Shown: positions 40,415 to 52,771, counted from the stretch's first letter. The stretch is DNA of 64,000 nucleotides from Corallium rubrum (GCA_964035015.1 OZ036006.1:13606690-13670689); one strand, 5' to 3'. The notes: generated by a model not told the origin, from the sequence alone. Translations and numbers: made by a program.

Positions 40415-41391
40415 AGCAACGGGTGCGGACAAGAACCCAAAGTTATCAAGCAAAATTTGGATTGTTTACGCTAACTTTGGTAATCATCTTGGTGTTTGAT
40501 GGATTAAATTGCAACTCTAAAACTGTATATTTTAAGCCATTTTGGAACCTGTTCTTAGATGTAGAAATGTCTTTCAAAGTTTGGCAAAACAAAGTATCGT
40601 TCTCGATCAGTGTATTCAGACGTGCACATGGGAGACAAACCGACCATAATGATATCTAGGTAAAATCGTCGCTGAGAAAAGCGTACTTCAACAAATCGTA
40701 AGCGATTTAACAGACGCCAATTCACAGAGGTAAGAGATAAATAAATATATAAGCGTCTAGGGAACTCGTTTAGGCTAGACGAGTTGTTACGAAACTTGCT
40801 GTGGTTAATACTTGCATAATTTGCCGATGTCTTAGACGTACACATGTTGGAATTTTCAATCGCATGTACTTGAAAATGTATATTGTCAATTTTTCCCTAT
40901 CAAATCTATTACAACCGCCATCTTGAATTTAGTTTTTGTGAACCTTACTGTCTTCGATTTCTCACCATGATGGTTTTATGATATTACTGTTAGGATTTAC
41001 AGGTTATGCATATACATTTTATTAATAAAAACAAATATTATGTTTGCTACAACATGCTATGACTGCGACGCGTGGGCGAGAGGGTTGCGTTCACGTATTT
41101 CTAGTATAACTTCTAAGCATAAGAAGTGATTAAGCCGCAAAAATAGTTAACGATTTTCGGTCGTACTGCCACTTTAAATTTTGTGACTTTGTCGCACGAA
41201 TCACTATATGGAATGGCGCAGCCAAATATATTAGTGTTGCATGTTCACTAAAAATAAATTTGGCATGGCGTAAAATAAATTTAGACAATTTTAGTTGACA
41301 ATAACTGGCGTGGTGTAACATTTTTTTTTAATATCTCAGTGTGGTGTCGAAAGGAATGATTTGTATACTTTATATATGTTTTTAATTAATT

Positions 41392-41990
41392 AACTAGAAA
41401 TACATGAATGCAACAACCCCTCGCCCACTTTTACAGGCTTTTTTGAAACAGCCCCCACCCACCCACCCACCCACCCCCTGATTAAAAAAAGCACTCTGAT
41501 TATACAGCCAATATAAAAACAAACAAATATAAAAACAAATAATATTAAATCCTTGGGATATTAAATTATACAATTTATGGATAGGTCAATAGGATGACAA
41601 AACTGATTTAAATCATTTAAAGAAAGTTGAACATATCAAAGCAAAACTTAGATTTCATTATTAAATTCTGGTTGTAAAAAATATATTGTTTTTAGGAGTT
41701 TTCAAAAGGGATTATTTCTAGCAAGCCTTCAAATGGCTTCTCTATGCATGTACATTTTGCAAAGGCAGAATTAAAAGTTGACAGCTCAAAAATTACATTT
41801 ATAATAGAGTCTGAGATAAAAACAATTCAGTAGAATCGGATTCCAGAAAGAAGTATTAAACAGACAACGTTTCAATCGAAAATTTGGAATCACAGCCAAG
41901 AAAACCGACAAAGCCCACGTCCACCACGGTTAATATAAGCGTGATATAAGCCTAAGATAGTGTTTTAAGTTAGTTTTAGTTAAGCTGACT
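41392..41990. repeat. Duplicated 550-bp segment, copy 1
   Basis: Aligns in direct orientation with 43415-43960 over its whole length, including GCAACAACCCCTC, a CCCACC-rich run, AAAAAAAGCACTC, and GAATCGGATTCCAGAAAGAA. The copy here has a longer CCCA run. Confidence 0.85.
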
Positions 41991-42318
41991 GATGGTTAAT
42001 TTGGACGAGCAAAGGGAGAGCACGAAAACGTGAAGCTGCATGTATATTGTTTTAGGACATAAGGACAAAATTCAAATCCCCTACCGTTATAAACTTGAAT
42101 GACTTTGAGACGACTGAGTGACCACAAACACTGCAATCCAGCTCGAGGTTTTGTTTACCATACGGCGTTTGGTTTCTTCAGGACCTCTGGTTTCGCTTCA
42201 ACATATATTAAACCGGCTGTTTGTATCCTTTTCTTCGTTGTTCTCTTTTATTATTTAAGTAGAGCAGGCTCCATTTCGTTTAAACGAAAGCAAAATACTG
42301 ACAGATTTTTAGTTTTCT

Positions 42319-42520
42319 TGTCGCTAGTCACCAGTGTCCAACTATTCTTACCGCGTGACACCGTACCAAACATATATATATATAAATAAATAAATAAACT
42401 ATTTCCCAGATTTCGGCTCCCTCGCTTTTTCTACACGCGTGTAAAATGGACTCCACGCGTGTCGAGATTAGCACCCTCACCGGGCTCCGGGCCTTCGGCC
42501 CGTCGCCCGGCTCGGGGATT
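42319..42520 (-). repeat. Dispersed short repeat family, copy 3
   Basis: Reverse-strand match to 33497-33685, from the CACCAGTGTCC/ACCGCGTGACACC end to the GCCCGGCTCGGGG end. It includes a TATATA and AAATAAATAAAT stretch. Confidence 0.85.
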
Positions 42521-43414
42521 ATGTTGATAGACAGCAGTTGTTTGCAAAATCCAAATCTCGAGCTACTGTACGAGACCTTACAAGATGTAAATATCACGAG
42601 GGGCTACATAAAGTACCTACCAGCTATAATTGAGAAACTGTGCAGGCCACCAGCATCGCATACTGTATATGATGTCACAACAACAGCTCATGAACTGCCT
42701 CGAGGTCCACCCAATTGCTCAAATTGCAAAAACACGCGGTCGCTGACAGATAAGTTGTATGTATACATGTATATACAGTGTAGTGCATGTGGTACAGTGG
42801 CACCCAGAAGGGTTTTTTTAACATTGTTTGTGTGTATTGTGCGTGTAACATGGGGTTACTACATGGAAAAAATACATGCACTGTCCGTGTACTACACGGA
42901 GAAACTAGTGACGCACTGTCTGTGTACTACACTTGGAGCTTGGTGTAATGTAAGCAAGCCTCGAAATAAATCTTGGAATTCTGCCAGTCATTGTGACCAG
43001 TAAGAAATGAAATTTGCCCATCACAGAGGATTTGTTGCCAGTCATATTTGTTTTTTCACTTGCAGTATTGTCTATTAACATTAAGTACAATGTGCACTTG
43101 TGTGGCTGGTATAAGTTACATGTAGACTTTACTTATTGAACAAAATGACAATGTATATAATGAACAAAATATTAACTGCGTGTCACGATCAAAACTGTGA
43201 TAACATTGTATATTTAGATAACAAGTAAATGTATATTTTCCATAATAGCAACACATTCATTAAAAGTTCCGATTCTGTCCTAGGAATCTGGGATAGAATA
43301 GAACCCAGATATTTTCTCAGAGCAAAAGGTCAATCGTTTTATTGCACCAGTTTCGGAGCCTGAGACTGCTGCTGTGTGTGATGAAGTACCGTCATAAATA
43401 TTTTGACTATAAAT
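42521..43414. other. No gene seen
   Basis: The plus frame over 42446-43003 is open but begins inside the dispersed repeat and shows no domain. Otherwise AT-rich sequence. Confidence 0.45.
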
Positions 43415-43960
43415 ACTGTACATGAACGCAACAACCCCTCACCCGCTTTTATATGCTTTTTTTAAACACCCCACCCCCTGACTAAAAAAAGCACTCCTGA
43501 TATACAGCCAATATAGACAGATGTAAAAATAATGATAACCCTTGAGATAATTATAGAATTTTTGGAAACATATCAAAGCAAAACTTAGATTTCTTTATTA
43601 AATTCTGATTGTAAAAAAAATATTGTTTTTAGGATGTTTCAAAAGGGATTATTTTTAGCAAGCCTTTAAATGACTTCTCTACGCATGTACATGTTTTGCA
43701 AAGGCAGAATTAAAAGTTAACAGCTCAAAAATTACATTTATAATAGAGTGAGATAAAAACAATTCAGTAGAATCGGATTCCAGAAAGAAGTATTAAACAG
43801 ACAACTTTCAATCGAAAATTTGGAAATGCAGCCGAAAAAATCGGCAAAACCCATGAGAATTTTTCATAATAAAAAGTGCATGCAAAGGCAATGAAAAACA
43901 TCACGTCCATATAAGCTTAAGGCAGTGTTTTTAGTAGCTTTAGTTAAGCTGACTTACACG
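43415..43960. repeat. Duplicated 550-bp segment, copy 2
   Basis: Direct-orientation match to 41392-41990 with small indels; about 1.5 kb separates the copies. Confidence 0.85.
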
Positions 43961-44530
43961 AAAATGTGAAGCGTTATATTGTTTCAAAGGTTACTTAAAA
44001 CAACATAAGAATCCTACCATTAAATTTAAAATAGTTATATTTGAGCTTGATGAATGTCTACCAAATGTTTGTTAGTGCTGTTATATACAGCCAGTATGCC
44101 ACTACCATTGTGCCTCCAATACCATAATTGGTGTACACTTGTATTGCATTGGCATGGCAAAATAACTACAATTTGGGTGTGACAATACACGCAAAATTAA
44201 ATATTGGTGTAAAAGAATACATTGATTCCTCTATCGCAGCATTCCCCTGAATTCTACTACATGTAAATGGACCAATTATAGACAAAAGTAAAGGAAAATG
44301 GGCAATACAGATTCGTCCTGATGTACTGTACATAAACTTTTTCCTCAATTTACTTAGCAAAAATCACTCCAACTTGAAAAATAGTTTGAAAACATGGCGA
44401 TTTAGATGTGTCCATTTGATAAATACAATTATGAAGCATTCACAGCCAATCTGTATCTGATTTACTATGTTTACTACCACTCTCTATGTTTACTAAGCTT
44501 GCCTTGTAAATCAGATACAGATTGCTGCTC

Positions 44531-44536
<6 letters not shown>

Positions 44537-44619
<83 letters not shown>
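44537..44619. repeat. (TA)n tract
   Basis: Pure TA dinucleotide run of about 80 bp, directly left of the mariner-type element. Confidence 0.97.
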
Positions 44620-45367
<748 letters not shown>

Positions 45368-45456
45368 AATAACATGATTGCCTCAGGTTCTTTTGTTCTC
45401 GGAGGGAATGTAAACCTTGTATTTCCCTCGTCGCCCATGCAAGAGGGAAATTTATC

Positions 45457-45590
45457 CTTTGTCTTCTAATTTTCCCATGCATGTTGATGAGGGAAAATTA
45501 GAAGACAAAGAAATCCTTTGTCTTCTTCTAAATTTCCCACTTGCATATATTTTCCCTCATCAACATGCACGGGAAAATTAGATGCAACTT
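45457..45590. repeat. Nested palindromes
   Basis: CTTTGTCTTCTAATTTTCCC near 45457 pairs with GGGAAAATTAGAAGACAAAG ending near 45511. A further copy of CCTTTGTCTTCT follows at 45513, and the region to 45575 again contains CCCTCATCAACATGCACGGG, reversed relative to 45474-45496. Confidence 0.85.
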
Positions 45591-45743
45591 CTCAAAGTTT
45601 TCCTCGGTGATCATAATATTACAAACTAAAAACATGACTTGAGGGAAATTAGCAATTAAATTTCCCCTTTGCCCCGGGAAGACTTGTAAAAGTCACAAAT
45701 CTTCCCTCAGCGCTGGGGAGATTTTATCGCTAATTTCCCTCAA

Positions 45744-45812
<69 letters not shown>
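45744..45812. repeat. (TA)n tract
   Basis: Third TA dinucleotide run, just downstream (in plus coordinates) of a TTTCCCTCAAG sequence shared with the palindromic region. Confidence 0.95.
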
Positions 45813-45816
<4 letters not shown>

Positions 45817-45925
45817 CTGTAACTTCGTTGTTCTTCATAGAGATGCGTAAAAGATACATATCTACGACGAACAAAGAAATGACGAAACTATTAAATGAAT
45901 GCAATAAAATTAGTCTCGTACTTAC

Positions 45926-46086
45926 GACGTTTTGCCATCTCCATTTTTCCCAGTTTTGTCCAATTTCATTCTGGCTTTATACACATGACCGTAAGTTCCT
46001 CGGCCAATTTTACAACCTTCATATTCAAACATATCTTCTACTTTCTCCCTCTCTTCACTCATTCGATGTTTATATTCATAATCCAT
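45926..46086 (-). CDS. CDK8: CDK8/CDK19-type kinase, first coding exon
   Basis: The minus-strand ATG at 46086 starts [20 protein letters not shown], then [18 protein letters not shown]. This is the N-terminus of the Mediator-associated cyclin-dependent kinase: the helix specific to CDK8/19 followed by the glycine-rich ATP loop GRGTYGHV. The exon is 161 bases and ends at 45926 before GTAAGTAC, a strong splice donor; the next exon lies at lower coordinates and was not found in the window's minus strand. This kinase phosphorylates RNA polymerase II and transcription factors within Mediator. It is the clearest host gene here. A MITE sits about 80 bp upstream of the ATG. CDK8 versus CDK19 cannot be separated outside vertebrates. 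Confidence 0.88.
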
Positions 46087-46163
46087 TATTTGGTAACACA
46101 TGAACAACAAGCGCCATTATCAGTGCCCGCAATCACAACATTTCTTTCCAGCGGTCAAATTTA

Positions 46164-46666
46164 TTAAGGTGGCTCCAAACAGTTTCTTGAAAAATGGAAA
46201 ATACAAGAGTCCAAAACACGTACATAAACAATTCGGAAAAAGAATAAAACTAAATGTTATGCATAATTAAACAGTCTGACAATCAACAGTTGTCTATGGC
46301 AACAATGACGTTTCAAAATGGCTGCCAATTACCCTTCAAACTAATTTAATTCGGAAAAAACTTTGGTGACCCCCAATTCTTTTTTTCATCGAAACTTTTC
46401 TTGAAGTAGGAGTAATTAATAGGCCGATTTTAAAAAATTCTGTAGAACGAATAATCTTTTTTTTTCGGAAATATCATGTTTGTTAATTTTTAAAAAATTT
46501 CGTTCTACAACTGTTGCTATTTATTTGGTAGCAGTTTTTGATTGTCAGACTGTTTAACTATACATGACATTTAGTTTTATTCTTTTTTCGAATTGTTTAA
46601 TCACGTGTTTTCGACTCTCAAACTTATATTTTCCATTTTTCAAGAAAATGTATGGAGCCACCTTTA
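46164..46666. mobile_element. 497-bp Harbinger-like MITE with TTA duplication
   Basis: Element 46167-46663 starts AGGTGGCTCC and ends GGAGCCACCT, flanked by TTA at 46164-46166 and 46664-46666. Arms of about 120 bases pair through AACAGTCTGACAATC/GATTGTCAGACTGTT. A TTA duplication fits PIF/Harbinger. It occupies the probable promoter or 5' untranslated region of the CDK8-like gene. Confidence 0.83.
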
Positions 46667-46999
46667 GTTAATAAAAAAAAATAATCCATATGGTGTACGC
46701 AAATCACTAATAAATATAAATATTTAACAATTATTTACCGAAGTGGAGATTATAGTATTTAACTCTACGCTTCTAAACACTTTTATTCATCCACTTCTGT
46801 TCTCTTACATGTGTTCTCTCTCCTTCTACTGTCCAGTCCTCGTTCCTGCGTCCCTATAGTCACGTGACTCAAAGCCTACTTCTTTGGGACACTACATCCC
46901 TCCTTTACGTGTAAAAGAACGAACTGCAACAGACAAACATCAAATAATCAAGTCTGACAATATTAATAAGTCGAATAGTCTGTGTTCGTTTACGTATAT
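46667..46999. other. No gene seen
   Basis: AT-rich sequence between the MITE and the possible small gene on the minus strand. It contains CACGTGACT near 46861. Confidence 0.4.
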
Positions 47000-47158
47000 C
47001 TACTTCTTGAATTCATAATAATCGGGAGCCTTCCGCGGTCTTTGCTTTATCGGTTCAATTATCGTCGTATCCTTTTTGTCTTCCTCCTTTCCATCGAGTT
47101 CCGTGGTGTCTTTCCCATTCTTTCCAGTGTAGGGACTTTGCGCACGGCTGACGAACAT
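47000..47158 (-). CDS. Possible small protein or terminal exon
   Basis: A minus-strand frame of 52 codons from ATG 47158 to TAG at 47000-47002, with strongly coding-like composition: SPYTGKNGKDTTELDGKEED, KKDTTIIEPIKQRPRKAPDYY, ending EFKK. The frame is open upstream to about 47205 and could be a last exon with an acceptor near there. I do not recognise the protein. It lies upstream of the CDK8-like exon on the same strand. Confidence 0.4.
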   Translation of the reverse strand: MFVSRAQSPYTGKNGKDTTELDGKEEDKKDTTIIEPIKQRPRKAPDYYEFKK

Positions 47159-47192
47159 GGCTAGAAATTTGCGACATCTGAGCCTCTGGTGG

Positions 47193-47405
47193 TCAGCAGC
47201 TATCCCTCAAAACACAAAACAGTTTACCAGCGGCCATGGATATTTTGACACGACACAGACTCGGTAAACGACGAAGTTTTGTGGTATAAAGTCGTTCAAC
47301 AGTTGAAGCGCCAGCCTGCGACTTTAGTTTAGCCAGGTCTTTGAAGATTTCTTGAGGAATATCAACAATTTCTGACGAAGCTCCTTGCTGTTTGGTGTAA
47401 TTCAA
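47193..47405 (-). CDS. Possible small exon, unrecognised
   Basis: A 70-codon minus-strand frame with plausible protein composition (SSEIVDIPQEIFKDLAKLKS, then AGASTVERLYTTKLRRL). It stops 35 bases before the frame at 47158-47000 begins, in a different register. The two could be exons of one gene if spliced, but no convincing donor and acceptor pair is evident. No family recognised. Confidence 0.3.
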   Translation of the reverse strand: MNYTKQQGASSEIVDIPQEIFKDLAKLKSQAGASTVERLYTTKLRRLPSLCRVKISMAAGKLFCVLRDSC

Positions 47406-48384
47406 ACAGTGATTCGTCGATAAACTTATAGACTTGTATTCTTTTTATCGAAAACAGAGAGCATTGATCATATTTTAAACTGCAGGAAATATTGAAATAT
47501 ACCCATAGTATGATTAGTATTGCCACATCGCCGCGATTTACTTTAATTTGGCCGCGAATGAACAAACAGGAAGTTAGGGACTTTGCTGGATATGTGTTGG
47601 TATTGTGTGGGATAGGAAGGGTGATATTGTTTTAATCCCACAGTATTTTGCACGGCTAGAAAGATGATATTCTGAGCTTTCGAACGATACCAAAGATGAT
47701 GAATTTTGTTCAGCATTTTGGCTCAAAGCATTTTTTTACTTCCGCTTTTATCTTCCAGCGCGAATTGTGTGGAATTACAAAGATTTCAACATTGAAAAGC
47801 AGAGCAACTACGGCAGAAGCACAGGGGAATTTAAGTGCTAATATTGTCAATGTTGACCATTGACAAATTACATTTGTCAATGGTCAACAGAGAATAAATC
47901 CACCCTCCATCTTACCAAATGTAAGGAACACGCCGGGCTAGTAGACCTCCAAAAACCATCATCTCAGCTATATCACAAAAATCTTTTTTAATATTTTTCG
48001 GATGGGACAAAAACTTGGCAAGGCAATGGGGTGTTGGCTTCTGCTTGTTTCTGCCGTTTTCGTTTTCCAAAATAACGGTTTTTAGCGGGAAAATGACGTC
48101 ACAAAGAAATCGGTTGAAACTTGTTTTAAACTTTTGACACATTTTCTTCACCAATTTAAAAATTATAGGTATAGAAAGTTTAAAACTGAAATAAAAATCT
48201 AAATATCTTCATCCAATCAAAATATATTGCACATTAAACTTTGCAAAAATGGCGGGAAATTTGAATTTGAAACGGCTATATCTCGTTAACGGCTGAAGGC
48301 ATTTGTTATGACACTGGAGCGAATAGTAAAGATTTTGATTATCGCTTCATAGGTAAGGATTCCAGGCTTTTCCACTTACATTTC
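47406..48384. other. No gene seen
   Basis: Mixed sequence with TTGTCAATGGTCAA/TTGACCATTGACAA palindromes near 47850-47885 and a TGACGTCA site near 48093. No supported coding region. Confidence 0.4.
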
Positions 48385-49014
48385 ATGGCATTAATTTCTC
48401 CACTTGAGCCTAGTGCTGGGCCTGGTAGGCCGAAAACTATTCTGCATGTTATTGTGTACATTTGCCTTTGTCTTAGAGATTGTGTTTCTCCCTTCAGTCG
48501 CATAAATATTTCTAATGATGAGATAAGTAAGCTTAGTAAGCTCTGTCATGACTATTTCCGGGCAAAAGCTTTGTTCTTTCGTGTCAATCCTACTATTTGG
48601 ACAATTGGGCACATTGTTCCGGCTCACACCCAGTGTATGAAAGACAAATATGGTCTTGGTCTCGGTTTAAACTCCATGGAAGGACGAGAGGCCAAGCATG
48701 TATTTATTTCTAAGCACAGCAAGAATACTAATTTTGTTTCCAGGTGGGAGCAAATTTTTCAGCATGAATTTGTTTCCCTTGTCCTTTATATGGCTGAGAG
48801 AAAGAGGTTTTATTTTTTCTAATACTAGATCTAAAAGTTCTTATGCCCAGTCTTATATCCCAAAACATGTAAGCAATGGAGATGAAGCATACTACTATTG
48901 TGGGCTACAAAAGGTGTGCCTAACTGATAGTAAGTGTAGATTCTGTGGGGATAGGCTTAGGGACTTGATTGAATCAAGTGTCTGCATGGGAAAAAATCTT
49001 GTGTATCAGTAGGT
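48385..49014 (+). pseudogene. Transposon-associated cnidarian protein, frameshifted
   Basis: Two adjacent frames make one protein-like stretch: NPTIWTIGHIVPAHTQCMKD, KYGLGLGLNSMEGREAKHV and SRWEQIFQHEF in the first frame; then, after a one-base change near 48775, FIWLRERG-type sequence, QSYIPKHV and a Cys pattern YYCGL ... CRFCGDRL. I recall this combination from multi-copy genes in cnidarian genomes, probably of transposon origin, without a known function. The Cys/His pattern at the end suggests zinc binding. Confidence 0.6.
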
Positions 49015-49570
49015 GGCAATTTATGGTTGTTTCTGCAATGTTAGTTATTTTCTTGGAATATACTGTATTGTTGTATATTTATATCATTTTATTGTGAAAA
49101 TGATAATATCGAACTTTTATCATACTTTTTACTATGTACTGTATTTGATTAATTGACAGTACCGGAAAGATGGTGACTTGTACATTTACCCACAATTCTT
49201 TGCATACAAAAAACTCTTTTCTTGAAAAAAGACAAAACTGTCAGGATACTAAAATTTGTTAAATTCTTGTTCACATGTCAAACAAACTAGATACATGGCT
49301 ATCACCAAAACTAATTTAGCTTCGCTAAGGATTATGGGTAATTGTATTGTGCCATCTTTTTTGGTATTGTCAATTTTTTATTTAAAATTTTTTATATATT
49401 TAGAAATATTTATTTTAAAGATATTGTAATTTTTTACAACTTAATATCAGGCTGCATTTTAGCTTTTTGTATAAATTTAAGACAAGAATTAAAACAGATT
49501 TTATGAATTTATTCTGGTATAAAATTTCATGTTACTAATTAACTTGATATAGTACAGATTTATTTAGAGT

Positions 49571-49707
49571 AAAGGCTGTTTTCTATTACATCTGCTTTTC
49601 CCCACGTGGGTGAAGCGTGCATTGTAACCATTCCACCCGCATGGGCAAATCTTCAAAGCCCACTCCCCCTGTGCGGGCAAAGCAGATGTAATGGAAAATG
49701 GCCTTAA
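49571..49707. repeat. 137-bp palindromic MITE-like repeat
   Basis: AAAGGCTGTTTTCTATTACA at the left pairs with TGTAATGGAAAATGGCCTT at the right; inner arms ATCTGCTTTTCCC and GGGCAAAGCAGAT also pair. Confidence 0.8.
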
Positions 49708-50645
49708 GTTTCATGCACACTGAAATTAATCAGACAAGTGTCTCGTTTTGATGCATTTTAAGAACTAATAAAGTCAGCAGAATGATCTGCAGGCTCATTT
49801 CCCTTAGGCTTCTTCTCATTCTTCATTTCTTGTCATGCATCATATCTATGAGAAACCAGCCCAATTGATCACAGTGTGTGTGTTAACAAACTGTCTTGCC
49901 ACATATGTCATGCCATCATGGATATAGTAAAAATAACTTACAGAGATCTTTTTGCTATCCATTACTTTCAGAAGACAATTTTTTCTGAAATGTTTAGACT
50001 AAATAGTGACTGATGTATGGATGACAGAAGCAGCCACTCTGTTTTCGAAAGCCAGTATATTATTGAACATGTACTAGCCTAATCTATATGCAGGCAACGA
50101 CTCAAGAAAATACAACATTAGCTAGAAGGACATTACACCAAGTACAAGTCTTCTAGACTCCTCCTTTTCAGGGTCTTTTGGGTTATATCGTTATGGCATT
50201 ATATCGTTAATAGACCATTTTGGTCAGTTGGCTTGCAAAAAATACATGCGCAGATGAACCAATAATTGTCTCTGTTCAACAAAAACCAAAACTGAATCCA
50301 ACAAATTTTGAAATGCATATGTTAGACTGTGATTATAAATGTTAGAGAATAAGTAGACCGAAATAATAGTTAATTTAACTCAGCGGAAATGTTGCGTAAG
50401 GCTCATCATGATTGACAGTCGAAACCAGAGCACATGGTTTCTAACTCAATTAATAGGTCTAGTGTTTCAGAAGTCAGATCAGTGTCGAGATCGACACACG
50501 TGTAAATAATAGAAGTGTAAGAACGACGTGTAAATATTTGGGTTAAACTCGGAAAATAAAGTATAAGTTAAGTTGGAGTCTACTTTGTCTTTGGTTTACG
50601 TTGGTAATCCTGGTATAAAGTACCTGAACGAACAAGAGTAACATT

Positions 50646-50666
50646 TGGCGACCCCACTAGGACTTC
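50646..50666 (+). other. Primer-binding-site-like sequence
   Basis: TTGGCGACCCCACTAGGACT directly after an ...AACA end resembles the PBS context of Ty3/Gypsy or BEL elements. The matching tRNA was not determined. Confidence 0.5.
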
Positions 50667-50942
50667 CAGGTCAACTAAGAATGGTTGTAGGCTTACAGAT
50701 GACTAAGCGAGTCAAAAGTGAAGAGGTGTGCTACCAAGTTCCCAACCAAAGTTAAAGGACGAAAGACGACTTCATTCGAGGTGAGATCGTTTTAATTTAT
50801 TTATCATATAGAAGAGCGTCATAAGCGAAGTCAATGTGCCGCGTGCTTTATGACTGCGAGTTGCGGCAAAGAAAGCAACCTTGTTATTGATACAAGTGAA
50901 CTTTGATCCGTCATTTGAATTTTAACACATCAGATAAACTGT

Positions 50943-51182
50943 ATGGCTATGGATGAGCTCGAAGCGTTGCAATTTGAGTTAGAATCCCTGCTCTATACGA
51001 AAGACGAGGCTGAATTAAAAGAATTCGCGATTTCGATAAGCCTAGATGTTGAGCTCTCGGGGGAAAGCAAAATAGTTGCGACAAAGCTAATTCAAAAATC
51101 TATCGAAGAAAGGGTAAACGAAGATGGGGAACTGCCAGAAAAAGTTTCGTGGTTTCAAAAAGCCATCAGTTCTTTGAATTGA
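50943..51182 (+). pseudogene. gag N-terminal piece
   Basis: 79 codons, acidic and helical (MDELEALQFELESLLYTKDE, AELKEFAISISLD), ending in SWFQKAISSLN before a stop. The start is about 280 bases downstream of the primer-binding-like site. Some 430 bases of unrelated, partly GGGG-rich sequence separate it from the next gag piece, so an insertion probably split the gene. Confidence 0.5.
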
Positions 51183-51616
51183 TGAATTTGCCGAAAGGAA
51201 GGCCAGGTGCGAGAAATTCAAGATTTAAGGTTGCATATGAAATGTAAGGCGTTCAGTTATAGTGTTATACTTGTACAAGCATGTATAGCAGTTTGACTAA
51301 AGTATTATATTAGGATTACATTGTATAAGTACAGTGGCAAACATTCCATAGTTTATCATTTATGTCAAAAGCAATTGCTGCATAGTCTTATTTTATAGGT
51401 TTTTTGTATTTTACTTTAGTTTATGCTTCTGGACACGAGTGCTTTTTAAGAAACTCCATTAAAATTGGCCTCTAAAGTCTAAACGACTACTACCAAAAAG
51501 TTTATATTGTCAGAACTTCATGGGGGCTTCGCCACTGGAGTGTTGCCCCTGAACTTCATAAGGGGGTCTAGGCTTCCCCAGCTTTGGGGCCACCCACTCC
51601 AGGTTTACGCCACTGC

Positions 51617-52522
51617 TTTGAAACCGCGGCATCGCAGAAAAAAAGCGAATCTAAACTTGCGCTCAGCGAATTAAAACAGCAAATAGAAGAGTTAAGACAA
51701 AAAGAACAAGCGGAAATGGACAACATGCTGTCTAAACTAGCACAAGCAAAAGTACAAGACAAACAATCGGTAGGAGACACTAAGGTCACAAACGCTGGTA
51801 AACCCGTAGAAAACCCTGAGGAAAAGCTTCCAACAAATGCGTCATTCTTGCGTCGCGAGTTCAAAATTTCGGGACAGATTGGTGAACCATGTCAGACCGA
51901 CAAACTCACTTTCGTTTCGCTTACACATCAGATCGATTCCGGTTTAAAGCGTCAATACAAGGAAAGCGAAATTGTCGACGCCGTGATCCGCGCTATTTCT
52001 TTGCATAGTAGCCTACGTAGCTACGTGGAAACGTTAAACGATTTGTCCCTTCCTAAACTGAGGTAAATCCTTCATGTGCATTATCGAGAGAAATCTGCGT
52101 CAGAACTGTATCACCAGCTGGCTACGACCTTTCAACACCCGAAGGAGACCGCACAGCAGTTCCTTCTTCGCGCCCTTGACTCGCGTAACAAAGTAGGTTT
52201 TGCTAGCAAAGAGTCCGACTGCGAAGTGTACTACGATGAACCTCTAATTCAGAAGACGTTCATAAAATCCTTTGAGACTGGTCTTCGAGACGGCATACTC
52301 GCTGCAAATTTGCGACCGATACTTCGTTTATCCGAACTGACAGACGAAGATTTAATGAAGAATGTCAACGAGCTGGCGTCCCACCAGGCAGAGCGACAAA
52401 ACAAGCTCGCATCAGAAAGAAGGCTTGCCAAAGTTAATTCGTGTGAAGCGGACGAGACGGAAACAAAGCCAAGAAAATCTGTCGACAGCAACCAACAAAT
52501 ATTGGCGGAATCCGCAAAATAA
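51617..52522 (+). pseudogene. gag capsid-like region with in-frame stop
   Basis: A coiled-coil segment (SELKQQIEELRQKEQAEMDN) is followed by a helical capsid-like region (RREFKISGQIGEP, LTHQIDSGLKRQYKESEIVD, then ETAQQFLLRALDSRNK and LQ-type helices ending ASHQAERQNKLASERR). One in-frame TAA at 52064-52066 divides it. The style matches Ty3/Gypsy-like gag proteins common in corals, but the lineage is not certain. Confidence 0.65.
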
Positions 52523-52639
52523 GATCCGAAGTCGAAAGCCTAAAACAACAAGCCACTCTAAGCGACGATAAACCAAAAGATAATCGGAACAACTCGTACA
52601 AAGATCGGGGACCGTCGAGGGCCAAGCGCTACCGGGGGA

Positions 52640-52771
52640 GGGGATGCCAAGCATGCAAGAAACGAAATATTGGCGCAACCTGCAGGCACTATTATGCGTG
52701 CGGAGGGCATGATTATATCGCCTCAGAATGCGAGAAAAATGCGCCTCAAACCCAGAATCAGGTTCAGACCT
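52640..52771 (+). pseudogene. gag zinc-knuckle-like region
   Basis: A frame with CQACKKRNIGATCRHYYACG followed by GHDYIASEC gives a Cys/His cluster like a retroelement nucleocapsid zinc-binding tail. It is shifted relative to the main gag frame. Confidence 0.55.

Larger units (their letters stand above)
31281..41177. mobile_element. Possible large TTAA-flanked element (Kolobok-like?)
   Basis: TTAAAGTGGCAGTACGA at 31281-31297 and its exact reverse complement at 41161-41177 face each other, each with TTAA outermost. TTAA duplication is typical of Kolobok and piggyBac elements, and a decayed THAP domain, as in Kolobok transposases, lies 320 bp inside the left end. Identity stops after 17 bases and 9.9 kb is long, so two unrelated MITE ends are an equally good explanation. 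Confidence 0.3.

Noticed and set aside
42446-43003. 185-residue plus frame
   Set aside because: Begins inside a dispersed repeat and shows no domain or codon bias.
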